From Lunularia cruciata (Eukaryota; Streptophyta; Marchantiopsida; Lunulariales; Lunulariaceae), in NCBI GenBank assembly GCA_948567375.1, contig OX419759.1, positions 40,773,493 through 40,837,492 on the forward strand: a stretch of DNA of 64,000 nucleotides, in the 5' to 3' direction. The position numbers and the translations under genes are program-made. The notes beneath the pieces were generated by a model. That model did no database searches, was not told the DNA's origin, and saw nothing but the letters and a program-made list of their open reading frames with translations. Positions 32,140 to 43,960 of the stretch are shown piece by piece; the stretch's first letter is position 1; each line of letters starts with the position of its first letter.

Positions 32140-33120
32140 TAATCTAGGTCAAATAGTTCAGATCCATAGCCTGACCTAACACCTGATGCATGGATGCCTT
32201 TGAAACTACTAGAAAAATGGTAATATCGGTGCAAAAACCCATCATATGCTCTCTCTCATTGAGTGTTGAGCTGCACCAACTATTATAAATGGAAGTCCTA
32301 AACCAGTCCAAGACCTCCCTCTTGAAAAGCATGATAGCTTGAGAAACTCATAAGTGTAGGAAAAGCAGCTCGGGGCTGTCCAACTAGGTTCACCACTACC
32401 ACCATTTGAGACTAATGCTCAACATCCAAGATGTCATCAACAATGATGTGGTCTAGTTGTTGAATCCCATCATAAGCATGCTATAGAACCTCTTTGGGTA
32501 AAGATAAAGATGTCCACCAAAGATAAAGATGATGAGCCCATGATCTCCCTCTGGTTACATCCAACAACACATTAGGTCCCATCCAAGAATGGACCTGATG
32601 TGTACTCACCACCACTCAGGTGCAAGAATCACACATCAAAGGAACATTCTCCAAAATGTAAGCTAGAGAAACAAACTAATGAACATGGAGATGTTACGGT
32701 ATCCATAACATTTCCCAAAACACACCAGATCAGGGATCATGAAGATCCAAACCTTGACCAATGTGTGTATGTCCCTAACATAGCCATCCAAAAATCACCA
32801 AATGAATAAGACCATGTTTCTCTAGATCTTATGCCCCCAACAAGGAAATATCTACTAGTAGGGTCTTTTGGTAACCCTTGACTTTTGACATTAGTAATAA
32901 CTCAAGATACCAATAGGCTAAGCGTGCCACATGATGTTGAGAGACTTGTTTAGAAATATCATCTCTCTCCACATGCAAGTACCTCAATACTTGTAAACCC
33001 GCCTATGGTACCATACCTAGTCTAGTGCTAATCCCACCAAAATACTCCAATAAACATACTCCCTCTACTTGATACTGCCAAGAAATGAGTGTGGTATCTA
33101 GAGGTGTCAAGGTAATTGAC
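32140..33120 (-). pseudogene. Cytosine-C5 DNA methyltransferase domain of element D
   Basis: Motif I (LLEYFGGISTR) lies near 33060-33024 on the minus strand, followed by YLHVERDD and an HHVARLAYWYLELL helix. Motif IV reads GWLC then TAG at about 32790-32776; Pro is changed to Leu, the catalytic Cys is kept and the Gln is a stop, as in C. Motif VI ILENVPLM is near 32660-32634. Motif VIII near 32545-32530 has lost its arginines (AHHL), also as in C. The last part, frame 32332-32144, is intact and shows LNEREHMMGF and VLGQAMDLN, motifs IX and X. Inactive because of stops and frameshifts, but with enough motifs to identify the enzyme class. Confidence 0.88.
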
Positions 33121-33739
33121 TTTGGAAGCTCATATTCACATTGGTCTCCTTGTGGTACAAAGGCTCCACTCCAAGCTTGTTGCACCAACTAATCTACATG
33201 TTGTCGCAATGCCTCCTCTGAACTCCACAATAGAACATCTGAGGTGGATGAAATGATCCCACTCATACTCCAAACTTGAGTGATCTCCTTTGGTACTAGA
33301 GTATCCTCTACATAAGCATTCCTCTCTAACAAGTCACCAGGCCAAGTAATAGAACCACTGAAAATTGAAACTTATGTTGCTATGTTCTCTAACTATAGTG
33401 AGCCAAGACTACTACTACTAAAGTAGATAGGCAACATACCCATCTATCACCTGACTGCCAACCTATAGACCATAGGAAGCTATCTCCTCCCAATAGTTGA
33501 TATTGACCCATGGGATATAACACTACTCTCCCAACTAACACATCATATGACTCAACTACGGTCACAATGGCCTGAGCTCTCACCACAAAGCTATTGATTG
33601 GATGATTGGGCCAAATCTGAACAACAAGCTCTCTATATGTGATATAATGTGTAGAACCACCCCTAAAGATGTTTGGATTTGAAATGGACACTTTTCCACA
33701 GCAATATTCTGCAACTCCAGACTGACTATTATAGCCTTC

Positions 33740-33800
33740 TCCAACATAAAAGGCTACGCACTAGAGTCTAGTATGACTCTGTGGTGTATAGACCTTCCTT
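33740..33800 (-). pseudogene. Protease remnant of element D
   Basis: On the minus strand RVILDSSA, a TAG and PFMLEKA match the C protease loop; Asp-Ser-Gly has become Asp-Ser-Ser. Flanking 33120-33740 and 33800-34600 correspond to the unassigned coding-like flanks of C. Confidence 0.55.
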
Positions 33801-34599
33801 GAAGGTCACACCAAACAAAAAATCTTTCTTTGGTTATTGAATAGAACAATCCTCTGTGTAAACCGCACTCGCTCAAAGTCGGTCTAGTTGGTAACTCCAA
33901 TCTAGTTGTTGCTGCTTGTCATAAACCACTAGTCATTGAGCAAATTGTATGCTCCTCAACCAAGTCAACTCTACTATCCACCACCTCTGCTCTAGTAATA
34001 GGGACCACATCATCCCTACTCTCACAAAGCATGGCAACTAATAAGAACATTCGGATTGGATAACTCAACTCCTAATGTAAAATACGTCATTTGTTGAGGA
34101 TAATAGAAAGTGCATAATCAACTAAGCCGCCCCCAACATTGTGCTAGACTCAATTTTTGTAGTAGTAGGTGGCTGATTAGTAGGTAGTCCATCATGCACC
34201 TCATCACCATCTATCACACCTGCACTAGGATGTCCAAGAGCCATGGATGTTGTCTATAGTGCCCTAGAGAGTGCAAAAGATTGGGGGAGTCTGAGCTATC
34301 CACTAGCCTCTCCTCTCTGTAGGTCCAACTCCATTGATGCTCCTCTAGGCTCTAGAGCATGTATTGAACTCCTAGTCACTATGGTAAATGCATCCACATG
34401 CGTTGCTCCGCACATGAAATCTAAGACGTCTCTATCACCCGCATATGAGGTGGAAGCCTCAGCACTTGAATTTTATCTCCTTTGAGCTATGGTCATGTTA
34501 GCGTAACTACTCAACTTGAGTAGCTATGTTGTATTAAAAGTAAGTGTAGGTAATGCACTCCTACTAGATATGGATCCTCTACCAGCTTCCATACTAGCT

Positions 34600-35870
34600 C
34601 CACCACTCTGTAACCCTAGGTGTAGGTCAAAGCACCGGTCACTAGTATGACCAAATCTATGGCAATGCTCACACTATCTCCTTGTTGGATATGATGCACT
34701 AGAGGTATTAGGTCTACTACCCTGAGTGCACTCTCTCCTATGGTGAGGTCCACTACAAGTCCCAACAAGCAATACCACTATTTACTAGCTCTTGCTAACC
34801 AAAAATGAAGATAAAGGTCTATCTACAATAGGCCTTCCACTTGCTCCATAAGATCTAGGCTATCCACCACATCCTTGGAAACCAACATAGCATGGTGCGC
34901 TCTGCTACACTCTAGAAGAAGTAATACTTGAGGATGAGGACTCCCTACCAAATCCAGATGTCACCACTCTCTCTTCTACCATGTTGAGTCAATATGCTCA
35001 ACCAAACCAAAGACCACTGCCAAAGTAGGCAAAGTAGCTTGTAATAATGTACCATCATGGACTCTACATTGCAACTCCTTGTCCAATATCCCCTACCAAA
35101 ACTGGACTGCCTAATCCTTAGTAACTCCTTTAGTAAAATTGATTAGCCATCTCATACATGTGTATGCCTTGCATAGGCTCTCTCTAGCCTTGCACTAGAA
35201 CTCTTGCAAGCTCCTTACCTTGTCAATCCGCACTCCTAGGTAATTTTGCCTCAAACACTAGAAGAACTCCACCATGGAGTTAAACCCCAATATTAAACGA
35301 CCTCCTATAGTAGTAACTCTACTCATAGTAGCAACATCTCCAAGAGATCCACCAATGCAACTAGAGCTAGAACTTGTGGGTACAACCAATCTACCTCTAG
35401 AAACTGAGCTTGAAGTGATGGATATATAGTTTGGAGATCAATACTATCTCCATAGCTCAATCTCCTCCAAGTGAGCTCACTTGAACTCAAGGTAATCATC
35501 CATTGGTGGACTCACTAAGTACTGAAACAACCTCTTCCATGCCATGAAGGGTGTGAACAAAGTTGATGGACCCTCCAAGTGCTGAAACAACTTCTTTCAC
35601 GTCATGAAGGGTGTAAACAAAGTTGGGTTCCGCATCTCACCATCTATCAAACTCCTAGATAAAGTCATCCAACTCAATGGTACCCATTGTAATAGAGTAA
35701 TGCTTGGGGCCTTTGGAGGCCCCATAAATCTTGTCCATGTCTCACAACAACAATATGGACACACCAAGTGCACTCTCAACTAAATTAGCTCTTATGTCAA
35801 ATTCCAACTCATAATCAATCTCCTCCTTCATAGGACTTGACACACAAGTTCATATCAAGCGCCACTCCAA
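34600..35870 (-). pseudogene. gag: gag of element D
   Basis: Matches gag of C. The second nucleocapsid zinc knuckle is intact at 34673-34632 (CEHCHRFGHTSDRC, CX2CX4HX4C). A short stretch coding for FVHTLHGMEEVVSVL is tandemly duplicated, about 35518-35565 and 35577-35624, with a period near 60 bases; C has one copy (10558-10600). Stops elsewhere. Confidence 0.7.
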
Positions 35871-37176
35871 GTAAACCCACTATGTATTGTGGTGCTATCT
35901 TCTTTGGAATCCCCAAAGAACTTAGTTATGACAAAGTAACAAGATACTATAACCCGCAATTGTAACCACCGCAAGTACTCCACGAAGTGCCAACACCACC
36001 AAGTGCTAATGGACCAACCAAATGTCACCTACTAATGTAACTCTAACTATGACAACTACACTAGTGGAAAGGGCAACTTATAACCTGCTATCACAACACA
36101 CACTCTCACAATCTATAGATCATCACTTCTTGACTCACCAAAGAGAAATAAAGGTAGTCTGATTGGTCATCACTCCAGCCTCACTACCAAGAGTACACCA
36201 AATCACCAATGCTCTAAAGTCAATGCACCTCACACAAACATGGTGCACAAACAAGAAGTAAAGAATGGAGGAGATCCAATCACAAGAAATTTAAAAAAAA
36301 ACACTCCATCTCATAAATCAACAATGAATTGACTCTACCACTATTTGGCATTTGATATAATATGAGTTATCTACTTCTTAAGCTACCAAGATCACCAAGA
36401 ATTGAATCAAACTATCTCTCCTAGCCAAAGCCACAAGTGTATAGATAATTGTGGAAGAGTTAATAGGACAACAAGTGAGGGTGGACCAGTTGGCTAGGGC
36501 ACCGGTCTAGGAACAAAAGATCTAGGGGTCAACCCCTATTGTATGCAATCTAGAAGGGTGGGCAGATTTAGCCAAAGAATGACAAAAATCTGCTCTTGAC
36601 TAGCTAGCCTCATGCTAACAAGTTGGCTTGCAAGGCCTTGTGCCTTGAAGCCTCTCAACCAAATGAGGCCTTTCTTCTTGCCACTTTGAACCCTCTCCAA
36701 ATTTGGCAAAACTTTTCCAAATCTGGCCAAAATCCAAAGTAAACTCTAGCAAAAATTTGATGTAAAATCTTACATAAATCCCTAAAGTTGGCTTACCGCC
36801 AAATTTTTTGCTAACTCTCCACTCAAGCCAAATTGAAAAGATAGGGTTCTCTAAATCTCAAATTCACAAGGATGGGTTCCCAACTCTGCCTTCAATTTCA
36901 CTTTCTAAGCTCATTTTGCACCAAATTGGTCATGTTTTCACCTTTTGAGCTCAAAATCATAACTATCACTTGAAAATTGCTTCTCTTTGCTTGAAATTTG
37001 GCAAGCTCTTCCGCACACTGTCTACCTCACAACCAAATCTACATCAATTAAATGAGCTTCTTCACACTAGGGAAAATTTGAACTCCAATCAAGCTACCAA
37101 CAATCAACAAGTATTGGAGATGCCACCAACACTCTCATTTCTTGCACATGATTTCCCCTTGACTTTGCTTCTCTGA
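35871..37176 (-). other. 5' leader of element D
   Basis: Matches 9085-10337 of element C, including the tRNA-like box pair (plus strand 36480-36540). No coding region is supported. Confidence 0.55.
36480..36540 (+). other. tRNA-like (SINE-like) Pol III box pair in the leader of D
   Basis: A-box-like CCAGTTGGCTAGGGCACC at 36485-36502 and B-box-like AGGGGTCAACCCC at 36524-36536, antisense to the element, at the same position as in element C. No complete tRNA fold. Confidence 0.35.
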
Positions 37177-37613
37177 TGTAATCAGTTTTAAAAAAAACTC
37201 AAATCACACTCAATCGGATCAGTACTTGATCTATCACTCAATAATGTACTAAAAATTTGGCACTAATTACAATCAACCATACTCATTCTAGCTAAGAGAA
37301 TCTAGGTGTCGCTTGCGGTCTTTGTCCACCACAGCCAAGAACTTGAATCCTCAACATCAAAGAAGTGAGCCTTTTAGAGCTGCACTTTGAAAGTATACCC
37401 CTTGGTCTCCAACCCTAATGGTCCCATTGATGGCTCATCCGATGGTGCAAATGGTGCTAAGTGATGGTGGGCTCCACCATATAATCAATATCCTAAACAA
37501 AAAATCTGACCATCAACAAGTAGTCTATGAGTAACTACCAAAGTACTACTGACTACCAACACTACTACTCTATAGTCCAAGAAATCTAGGTGCAATGCTA
37601 CAAATGGTATGAC
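37177..37613 (-). repeat. 5' LTR of element D
   Basis: Minus-strand sequence begins TGTCATACCATTTG and ends GATTACA followed by TCAGAGAAG. Alignable to the LTR of C throughout (both contain a GGTGGxGCCCAxCxTCACTT block). 437 bases. Confidence 0.8.
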
Positions 37614-37639
37614 AAAGGATGGAGGATGTAGAGGGTGTT

Positions 37640-39270
37640 TCACCTATAGGAGAGTTAGAGTAAGAATGCATGTTTGATCCCAAGAAAGATTTTAGATGGA
37701 AAATTTCATAAGGAAATCCCAAAAGAGAGAAAATATGAAGAGGAAGTAGGAAATGCACCAAAGGTAATGTCATCTCTAAGGCAAGAAAGCACAATATTCA
37801 CAGGATCTGCAAAGCTGTCAACAAAAGCCACAACCTTTGTAGAGCCAAGGTTAGAAGATTGAGTAGCACTGCATTCTTTGGTGGACACCATCATTCCAAT
37901 AGTAAGGAATTTAATTGCAGATCATGTTGAATGCCAACCAAGGTATTTGATGTTGGTGGGTTGTAGGAGTTACCAAGATGGTTGAATCAAATCTTGAAAG
38001 AGTTCAAGAAGGATTACCTACATTGCAGTAGGAGTAAGATTATGCTAAAAAATAACAAGAGGAAGCTCACTCTTCCATGTATGTTGTTAAGGGTGATATG
38101 AAGATGTTGAAAGACCAAAACTAGACTTTGCAAGCAAAAGTAGCCTCACAAGCAAAGTGGAGAAAAGATCTTTGTAGGAAAGAAGCTATTAGTAGCAAGG
38201 CTGTCAAAGAAATGCAAAAGGTTGTTGATGTAACCTTGGCCGTAGTCCAACAAGATTTGGAATCAAAGGACATTGAGATTTGCATTGTTGTCAATTCCAA
38301 AATCAAGATGGAAGTTGAATGGTGCAATAGCCAAAGGTGAAAGGTAAGGAGATCATGAAGCTAAAGTTGGGATTGAACATTGTGACTCAAAAAATTCAAG
38401 AGATGGCAAAAATGAAAACCTAAATAGATGGAAGCCAATACAATTACCAATTTTACACAAAAGGGTTAAGAGAAGGTGCAAAGGTCAAAGGAATAAAAGA
38501 TGAAGGATACAAATAAATCTTATGTCCAAAAGCATGAGTAGGAAAAATTTATGTCGAGAATTATAGTTAGTTGTAGATGAGTTCAATGAATACTTCTTAG
38601 CAAAAGATGAGAATTTGTTACAAAAGCTTAGGAGTAAAGTGCAGAAAGTAAAGGAAAGAAGTAGGAAGAAGCAATAATGCAATTTGCAACTAAGGTAGAA
38701 AGTAGGACTTCATAGAATCAAGGATTTAAACATACTAAGATTGTATACATAGCAGAACAATTAGAAATGATGATAGCTTAGAGACTTGAGAAGTTTTAGG
38801 AGTTAGGAGATTTTCCTTTAGGAAGACTCAAAAGTGTTTGTAGTTAGTGAACACCTTTGTCAAAGGAAGATATAGTTAGGACACACACAAGTTCAGACTA
38901 AACATAACATTTCAAAGTGTTTTTTTGGTGTAGAATTTAGTTCCAAATGGTAGAGTATTTGAGCAAGGCATTCAAAATGCCAAATGTTCAATTCTTTGGT
39001 TAATAAGTGAAAAGGCTGATGACACTTTGTCATTTTTATCAAACCTTGTGCAGTTTCTATTCCTTGGTGATTTTTTTATTTTGAATCTCTTTAGTCAATG
39101 TTGTGCTTTTCATCTTGGTTTTTTGATCCTTAAAGACAAAGGTGACTATCTAAAAGCAATTGATTGCCCTTATAGAGGTTGTAACATTGAAATAAGATAA
39201 AGGTGGATTTATAGAAATATTAAGTGTATAAATGAGGATCTAACTTTGAAAGGTGACATGTTGTGGCAAG
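37640..39270 (+). pseudogene. Decayed coiled-coil-like coding region (element H, N-terminal)
   Basis: Plus-strand fragments such as 37674-37862 and 38128-38340 are rich in Lys, Glu and Gln. They have a heptad-like pattern (QAKVASQAKWRKD, SSKAVKEMQKV), suggesting a coiled coil. A gag-like capsid stretch follows at 40390. I infer the N-terminal part of a gypsy gag, but no diagnostic motif is present here. Confidence 0.3.
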
Positions 39271-40810
39271 GAGTTGTTTGCCTATGGGAACTGTGTTGCT
39301 GATTTTTGGTTCAAGGAGAAAATACAAAGGAAAAGGAAGGTCACCTTTGTAGAGCAGGTCTTGCCTTTGGGTTTTGGATGCATTTGAATTTTTTATGCCT
39401 TTGTGGAAGGAGAAGTAAGAAGACGCTCTTGAAGGCAATAAGGACTAGCAAGCAAGGCTTGAGATTAAGAGAACTTTTAGATATTTTCAAAACTCAAAGT
39501 CTTAAAAGAAAATTTATTAAGAAGTTCCCTACCTCCTTGAAGAAGCTTGGCAAACATAATCAAAAGAAAAATTGGAAGAATCTTTTCAAAGATTAGCACC
39601 TAGTATTTAGACTCCATCAAATTCTTTTTGAAAAGAAGATGTTTCTCCTTGTGTATTTTGTGGTTTCAAAAATTAAGGAATATAATTCAGAGCCAAGTTA
39701 ATCAAGCAATATCCCACAAGGAGTGTCAATGTATCGTAACCAAACTTTATGAGTCTAAATGACAAATCCTTAGGCAATATATGGAGCTTGAGCAAAAAAA
39801 TCTCTTTGAGGAAAATAGTAGGTGTACTACACATTTTTCTTGGTGAATCTTCAACTAGTCATGAATTGCAACCAATGGTCAATTAGCCAATGGATTAACC
39901 TTCTGAAAAAAATTCTTGATTACTAGAGTACTTAAAGGATACACCTACATAGAACTCCATATTCACTCATGCTTTGTTTGATTTATATAAGAAATTAACC
40001 TTTGATGGAACAAATGACCAAAGTCTCTTTGATAGAACCTTTGAAGAGCACACTCTAGTAGACCAAGTTGAAGGTAGTTTTTCAAAAGATGTGGAGGTAT
40101 TACCTTTGAATATACCATCTCATACACCAAATGAAAGGTATATTGAGTTGGATATTAATTTACCTCATGCATATGCATAGCAACAAGAAGAACCAACATT
40201 GGATAGTTTGCTACCTTCATCTCAGCCACCAAGTAAACTAACTACATCCTCATCACCACCTACTAGAACTTTGCCTACAAGTTTTCAACAATAGTTACCA
40301 AGGCTACCACCACAACAACCTAGAGTGCAAGTAAAGCCTCCATCATTTTTAATGACTGCCCCTTCTCTATTTACCCAACAAAGGAACCCAAAATTTTAAA
40401 GGAAGAGATGAAGAAGAAGACCTAGATATGTTTATTAAGGACTTTGATGCTATCTTGATAGCTAACAAGGAATTCTCTTATGGGGACTTGTTTCAAAGTT
40501 TTCCAAACTTGTTATGTAAGAAAGCAAGAAGTTGATTCTCCCATGTGAGCCCAGGATCTACAAATTTGACAATATAGATGTCTTTATAACTTTTGTGCTT
40601 TTGTGGGATGAGAAGTTAGGAGAGTCTCTTGAAAGAAATAAGGACTGAGATTGAAACATCATTTTCAATAGGTGATTGGATTTATTTTAGGTGTGAGTGA
40701 GTTTATCTTTCTCAACTTTGTGATGCACCTTGGTGGGTAATATTACCTTCAATTATGAGTTGTACCTACCCAAGAAGTCAAAGAAGTAAGAAAAAAAACT
40801 ACTAAGTGAC
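39271..40810 (+). pseudogene. Decayed gag-like region (element H)
   Basis: A frame at 39974-40180, then a Ser/Pro/Thr-rich stretch (40195-40370), then a capsid-like FKGRDEEEDLDMFIKDF (near 40393-40445) and ANKEFSYGDLF, followed by SHVSPGS near 40535. The pattern of a charged D-x-FI-x-DF helix followed by a conserved Trp/Phe segment is typical of plant gypsy capsids. A partly duplicated segment links 39360-39450 and 40560-40650. Stops throughout. Confidence 0.35.
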
Positions 40811-41299
40811 ATTTACCTTGATATCTCTCCATTTCTAACTATATACTTAAGAGAATAAATATTTTCTTATGGAACTACTGCAATTTGGTGCATAGTGTTT
40901 TTATAGCAACCTGCAATGCATCAAGGTATTGCTTTGCTATGTGAAAACTATAAAGGATCACACCCTAGTTGCAATTACTAATCATTTCACACACTCAATC
41001 ACTCAAGTTCCTACTACAAATATTTCTCATAGTCATTCAACAAAGATACATAAGCAATACTTGGAATTAAGCAAAAGAAATATATAGAATTTTTCACTTT
41101 TTCTTTATTCACATTCAAATAATTGAATACCTATTTACATCAAAATGGAGCCTTAAGTAGTACTTCTTACTTCAAGCTAAAATAATTCATTGGTGGAGGC
41201 AATCCTAGGATCTTCTTAGCTTAATCCCAATTGTACATTTCTTGATTAACTTATACTTATATTTTTGTACACTACTAAGGTAATTTCCACCTATCCAAG
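40811..41299. other. Sequence without recognisable feature
   Basis: Stops in all frames; no repeat family identified. Confidence 0.35.
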
Positions 41300-43075
41300 G
41301 GAGCTACTAGTTCCTCCCCAAAGACTATTTGTGGTTCCAAAGGTTACAACTATAAAGATCTTATAATTAAGAAGATTTTTTTCAACTTTAGTGCTAACTT
41401 TGGGAAGAACTTCTTTCTCTTCTAGCCTTTCTAAGGAGAAGATCTTCTCTCTCCTTGTAATTTTCTACCTCTATAACTAATTTATCAAACAATTTTTTGA
41501 ACATTAAATTGACATGCTTTCTCAACTTAATGGTTAATCTATCGATGGTCCTCATAGATTTTCCCTTTTAGCATCCACCTTCATAGCTTAAGTTCTTGTA
41601 ACTTTGCTTTGGTCTTCCTTCTTATTGTTAACATACCTCAAGTTCTATAGTTACTTCTTCCATTATCTTTGGTTAGTATGGAACTCTATCTACCTTCTCC
41701 TTCTCTAACTTTGTTTGGAAAGACTCTAAGAAAAGGTTGCTTTCCTTCTTGTACTCATTGAACATGGGTTGCAAGGTAGTATGTTTACTATATTTGCACT
41801 CCACCTCCTATTTGAATTGGAGGACCTCTGCACCTAGGTCTTGTAACTCTACCTCAAGTCACTTTTGTCAAACATTGCCTACAATCCAAAAGATCAACCA
41901 TCTCTTCTTGCAATCTTCAGACCTCCTAGTCTTGACTCTTCTTTGGATTCTCCAAAAAGTTCTTCTACCTCTTCAAGTCTTTTTCATCCTATAGTACTGT
42001 ATCTCCTCTCTTACACTCCTTGTACAAGCCTTCATACTTTTATGCTTCTCCTTTTTAGTGGTTTTTCTTTGCTTTCATTGCAAACTCATTTGTATGAAGT
42101 CCCTTTACCAACAAATTGTAGTCTTTGAATTTGGGCCAATACTCTTGATATTGAGAAAGCACCATATGTAGAAAAAACCAATAGAATTAATTAACAAAGA
42201 AGCTCCATTGAATGATTGTTTGAATCACACTTCAATTATCGTATCTTCTTAATGTTGGACACACTTAGGACATCTTTCTCTTGGAGGTTGATTTCTTGGC
42301 CATTCCTTCTTTGGTCTCCTTCTCTTCTTTATCCAAAGGAAATCTTGGATGCACCAGAGTGGTTGGCTCTTTTCTCTAAAGATCTTCTTGATGTTTAGCT
42401 TGGTGACTTTATTCACCTTGTGGGACGGATTTTGCATCTACATGCTCATCTTCTCCTTTGGTCTTGCTTTTGGTCTTCTATAAGGTAAGCTTGTTATACT
42501 CTACTTCTTCTTTTTCCACCTCATCTTTTGCTTTGCCCTCATTCAAAGAAATATTCACCACCTAAGGATTCTTTTTTACACTCTTGGCACATTGTTTTGA
42601 TCTTGAAGAAGGATTTGCACTCTTCTTGTCAAGCATTGCGTGCTCCTTTGCCTCCAAATATTTTGTTGAAATAGAAAACTTCTTGGCCGCTTCTTGGATC
42701 TTCTTTATCACTCCCTTCACTTCAAGCTATGATTCAAAGTGGTCTTCAAAGTGAAAATGGCTAGTGAATTTCCGCCTCTCTTCCTTGCTCAATAAATTAA
42801 CACTCATGTAGAAGTGAATGGCAAATGGATCCAACTAGTTAGCTCTTCCAATGCTTGAATCATTGACCAGGTGTGCTTATAAAACTAAAAAACCCAATTG
42901 TCATTTGCCCCTTATATACTTGATCAAAGAATAGTGCTTGAATGATCATGAAGTAAGTTGTTCTATTGGGTCAAAATATCTCCATGAGCAAGAACATTAT
43001 CACTTTTTGGGTTGGGGCTTTGTAATTGGTGAACCCACCAACCACTATTAGTCTTTCTTGGCTTTGAAAATTAAT
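41300..43075 (-). pseudogene. Decayed lysine-rich coding region, family unknown
   Basis: Reading the minus strand from about 43070, long stretches stay open between single stops or frame changes. First RLIVVGGFTNYKAPTQKV and TTYFMIIQALFFDQVY, then KEERRKFTSHFHFEDHFE, a KKIQEAAKKFSISTKYLEAKEHAML helix, a Lys/Glu-rich low-complexity tract, and coiled-coil-like EVECKYSKHTTLQPMFNEY and NLFLESFQTKLEKEKVD near 41800-41700. No RT, integrase or zinc knuckle is seen. It may be the gag of an element linked to LTR E2, or a captured host gene. Confidence 0.3.
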
Positions 43076-43960
43076 TAATTACTTGGGTGCTGATCTTGTT
43101 GCCCATGTTGCAAAATTTTTTATCTAAAGTCATGCATTTTAAAGTTCCTACTTCTTGCCTAAGTGTAACAACCCAACAAGGATCACTTTTGCGGTAATTA
43201 GTAAATAATAGTTTGTTCCCATAGAGATATTGGTCAGAAATGGTCAAATACAAAGCAAATAGTAACCAAGGAGTTCTTCTTGGTTGCATCTTTAGCCTCT
43301 TGGGTAGAAACCATATACAAAAGAGAGTAATAAGTGCTCAATTTGTAGTCTGGTCACAAAGTCACAACACCCATGATCACAATTCACCAAATTTCTTTCC
43401 AAACCAATATTTATTGTGATTATTCAATTCTCTCAAAGAGGACTACTTCACCATGACATAAATTCACCTTGAAATTTTGTTCCACCCTTCCACTAAAGGC
43501 ACAACTTACTCAATTGAAATTGCTTTGCATCAATCCAACATTGTGATCACAACTATAAAATACTACCAACACAACAATTCCTCATAGGTTTGACAAGGCA
43601 TTGCCTTGATTGCAATCCACTCAAGATCAAACACACAGAATGAATATCAGTGCTGCAAAATCCAACATTTAACACACACTGATTTGCAATTTGAACTTCT
43701 TCAAACATTCAAAGACACACACAAGATTGATACTCGGAATCAAGCTGAAATGACAAGCACTAAGTTATAACACTTCACTTTACTCAACTTCAAATTTATA
43801 GTATTGAACAAAAATAAACTATGAATGCTTCTTTTAAATAGACAAAGCATTTAAAATTATCTAAACTACCTTAACCACTTCAACTACTATTTCACCAACC
43901 TACATATCCAAAATGACATTCCACTTCTTCATATCTATCTCTTTCAATCTCAAAACCATT
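43076..43960. other. Sequence without recognisable feature
   Basis: No convincing frame or repeat family. Runs of CACACACAAGA-like words near 43670-43720. Confidence 0.35.

Larger units (their letters stand above)
29703..37613 (-). mobile_element. Element D: second methyltransferase-bearing gypsy, 3' end lost
   Basis: Minus-strand relative of element C with 5' LTR, leader, gag, protease, methyltransferase, linker, RT, RNase H and the start of the integrase. It breaks within the integrase core at 29703, so the PHD region and 3' LTR are absent. Domain order and spacing equal those of C. Its gag zinc knuckle and methyltransferase motifs IX and X are better kept than in C. Confidence 0.85.
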
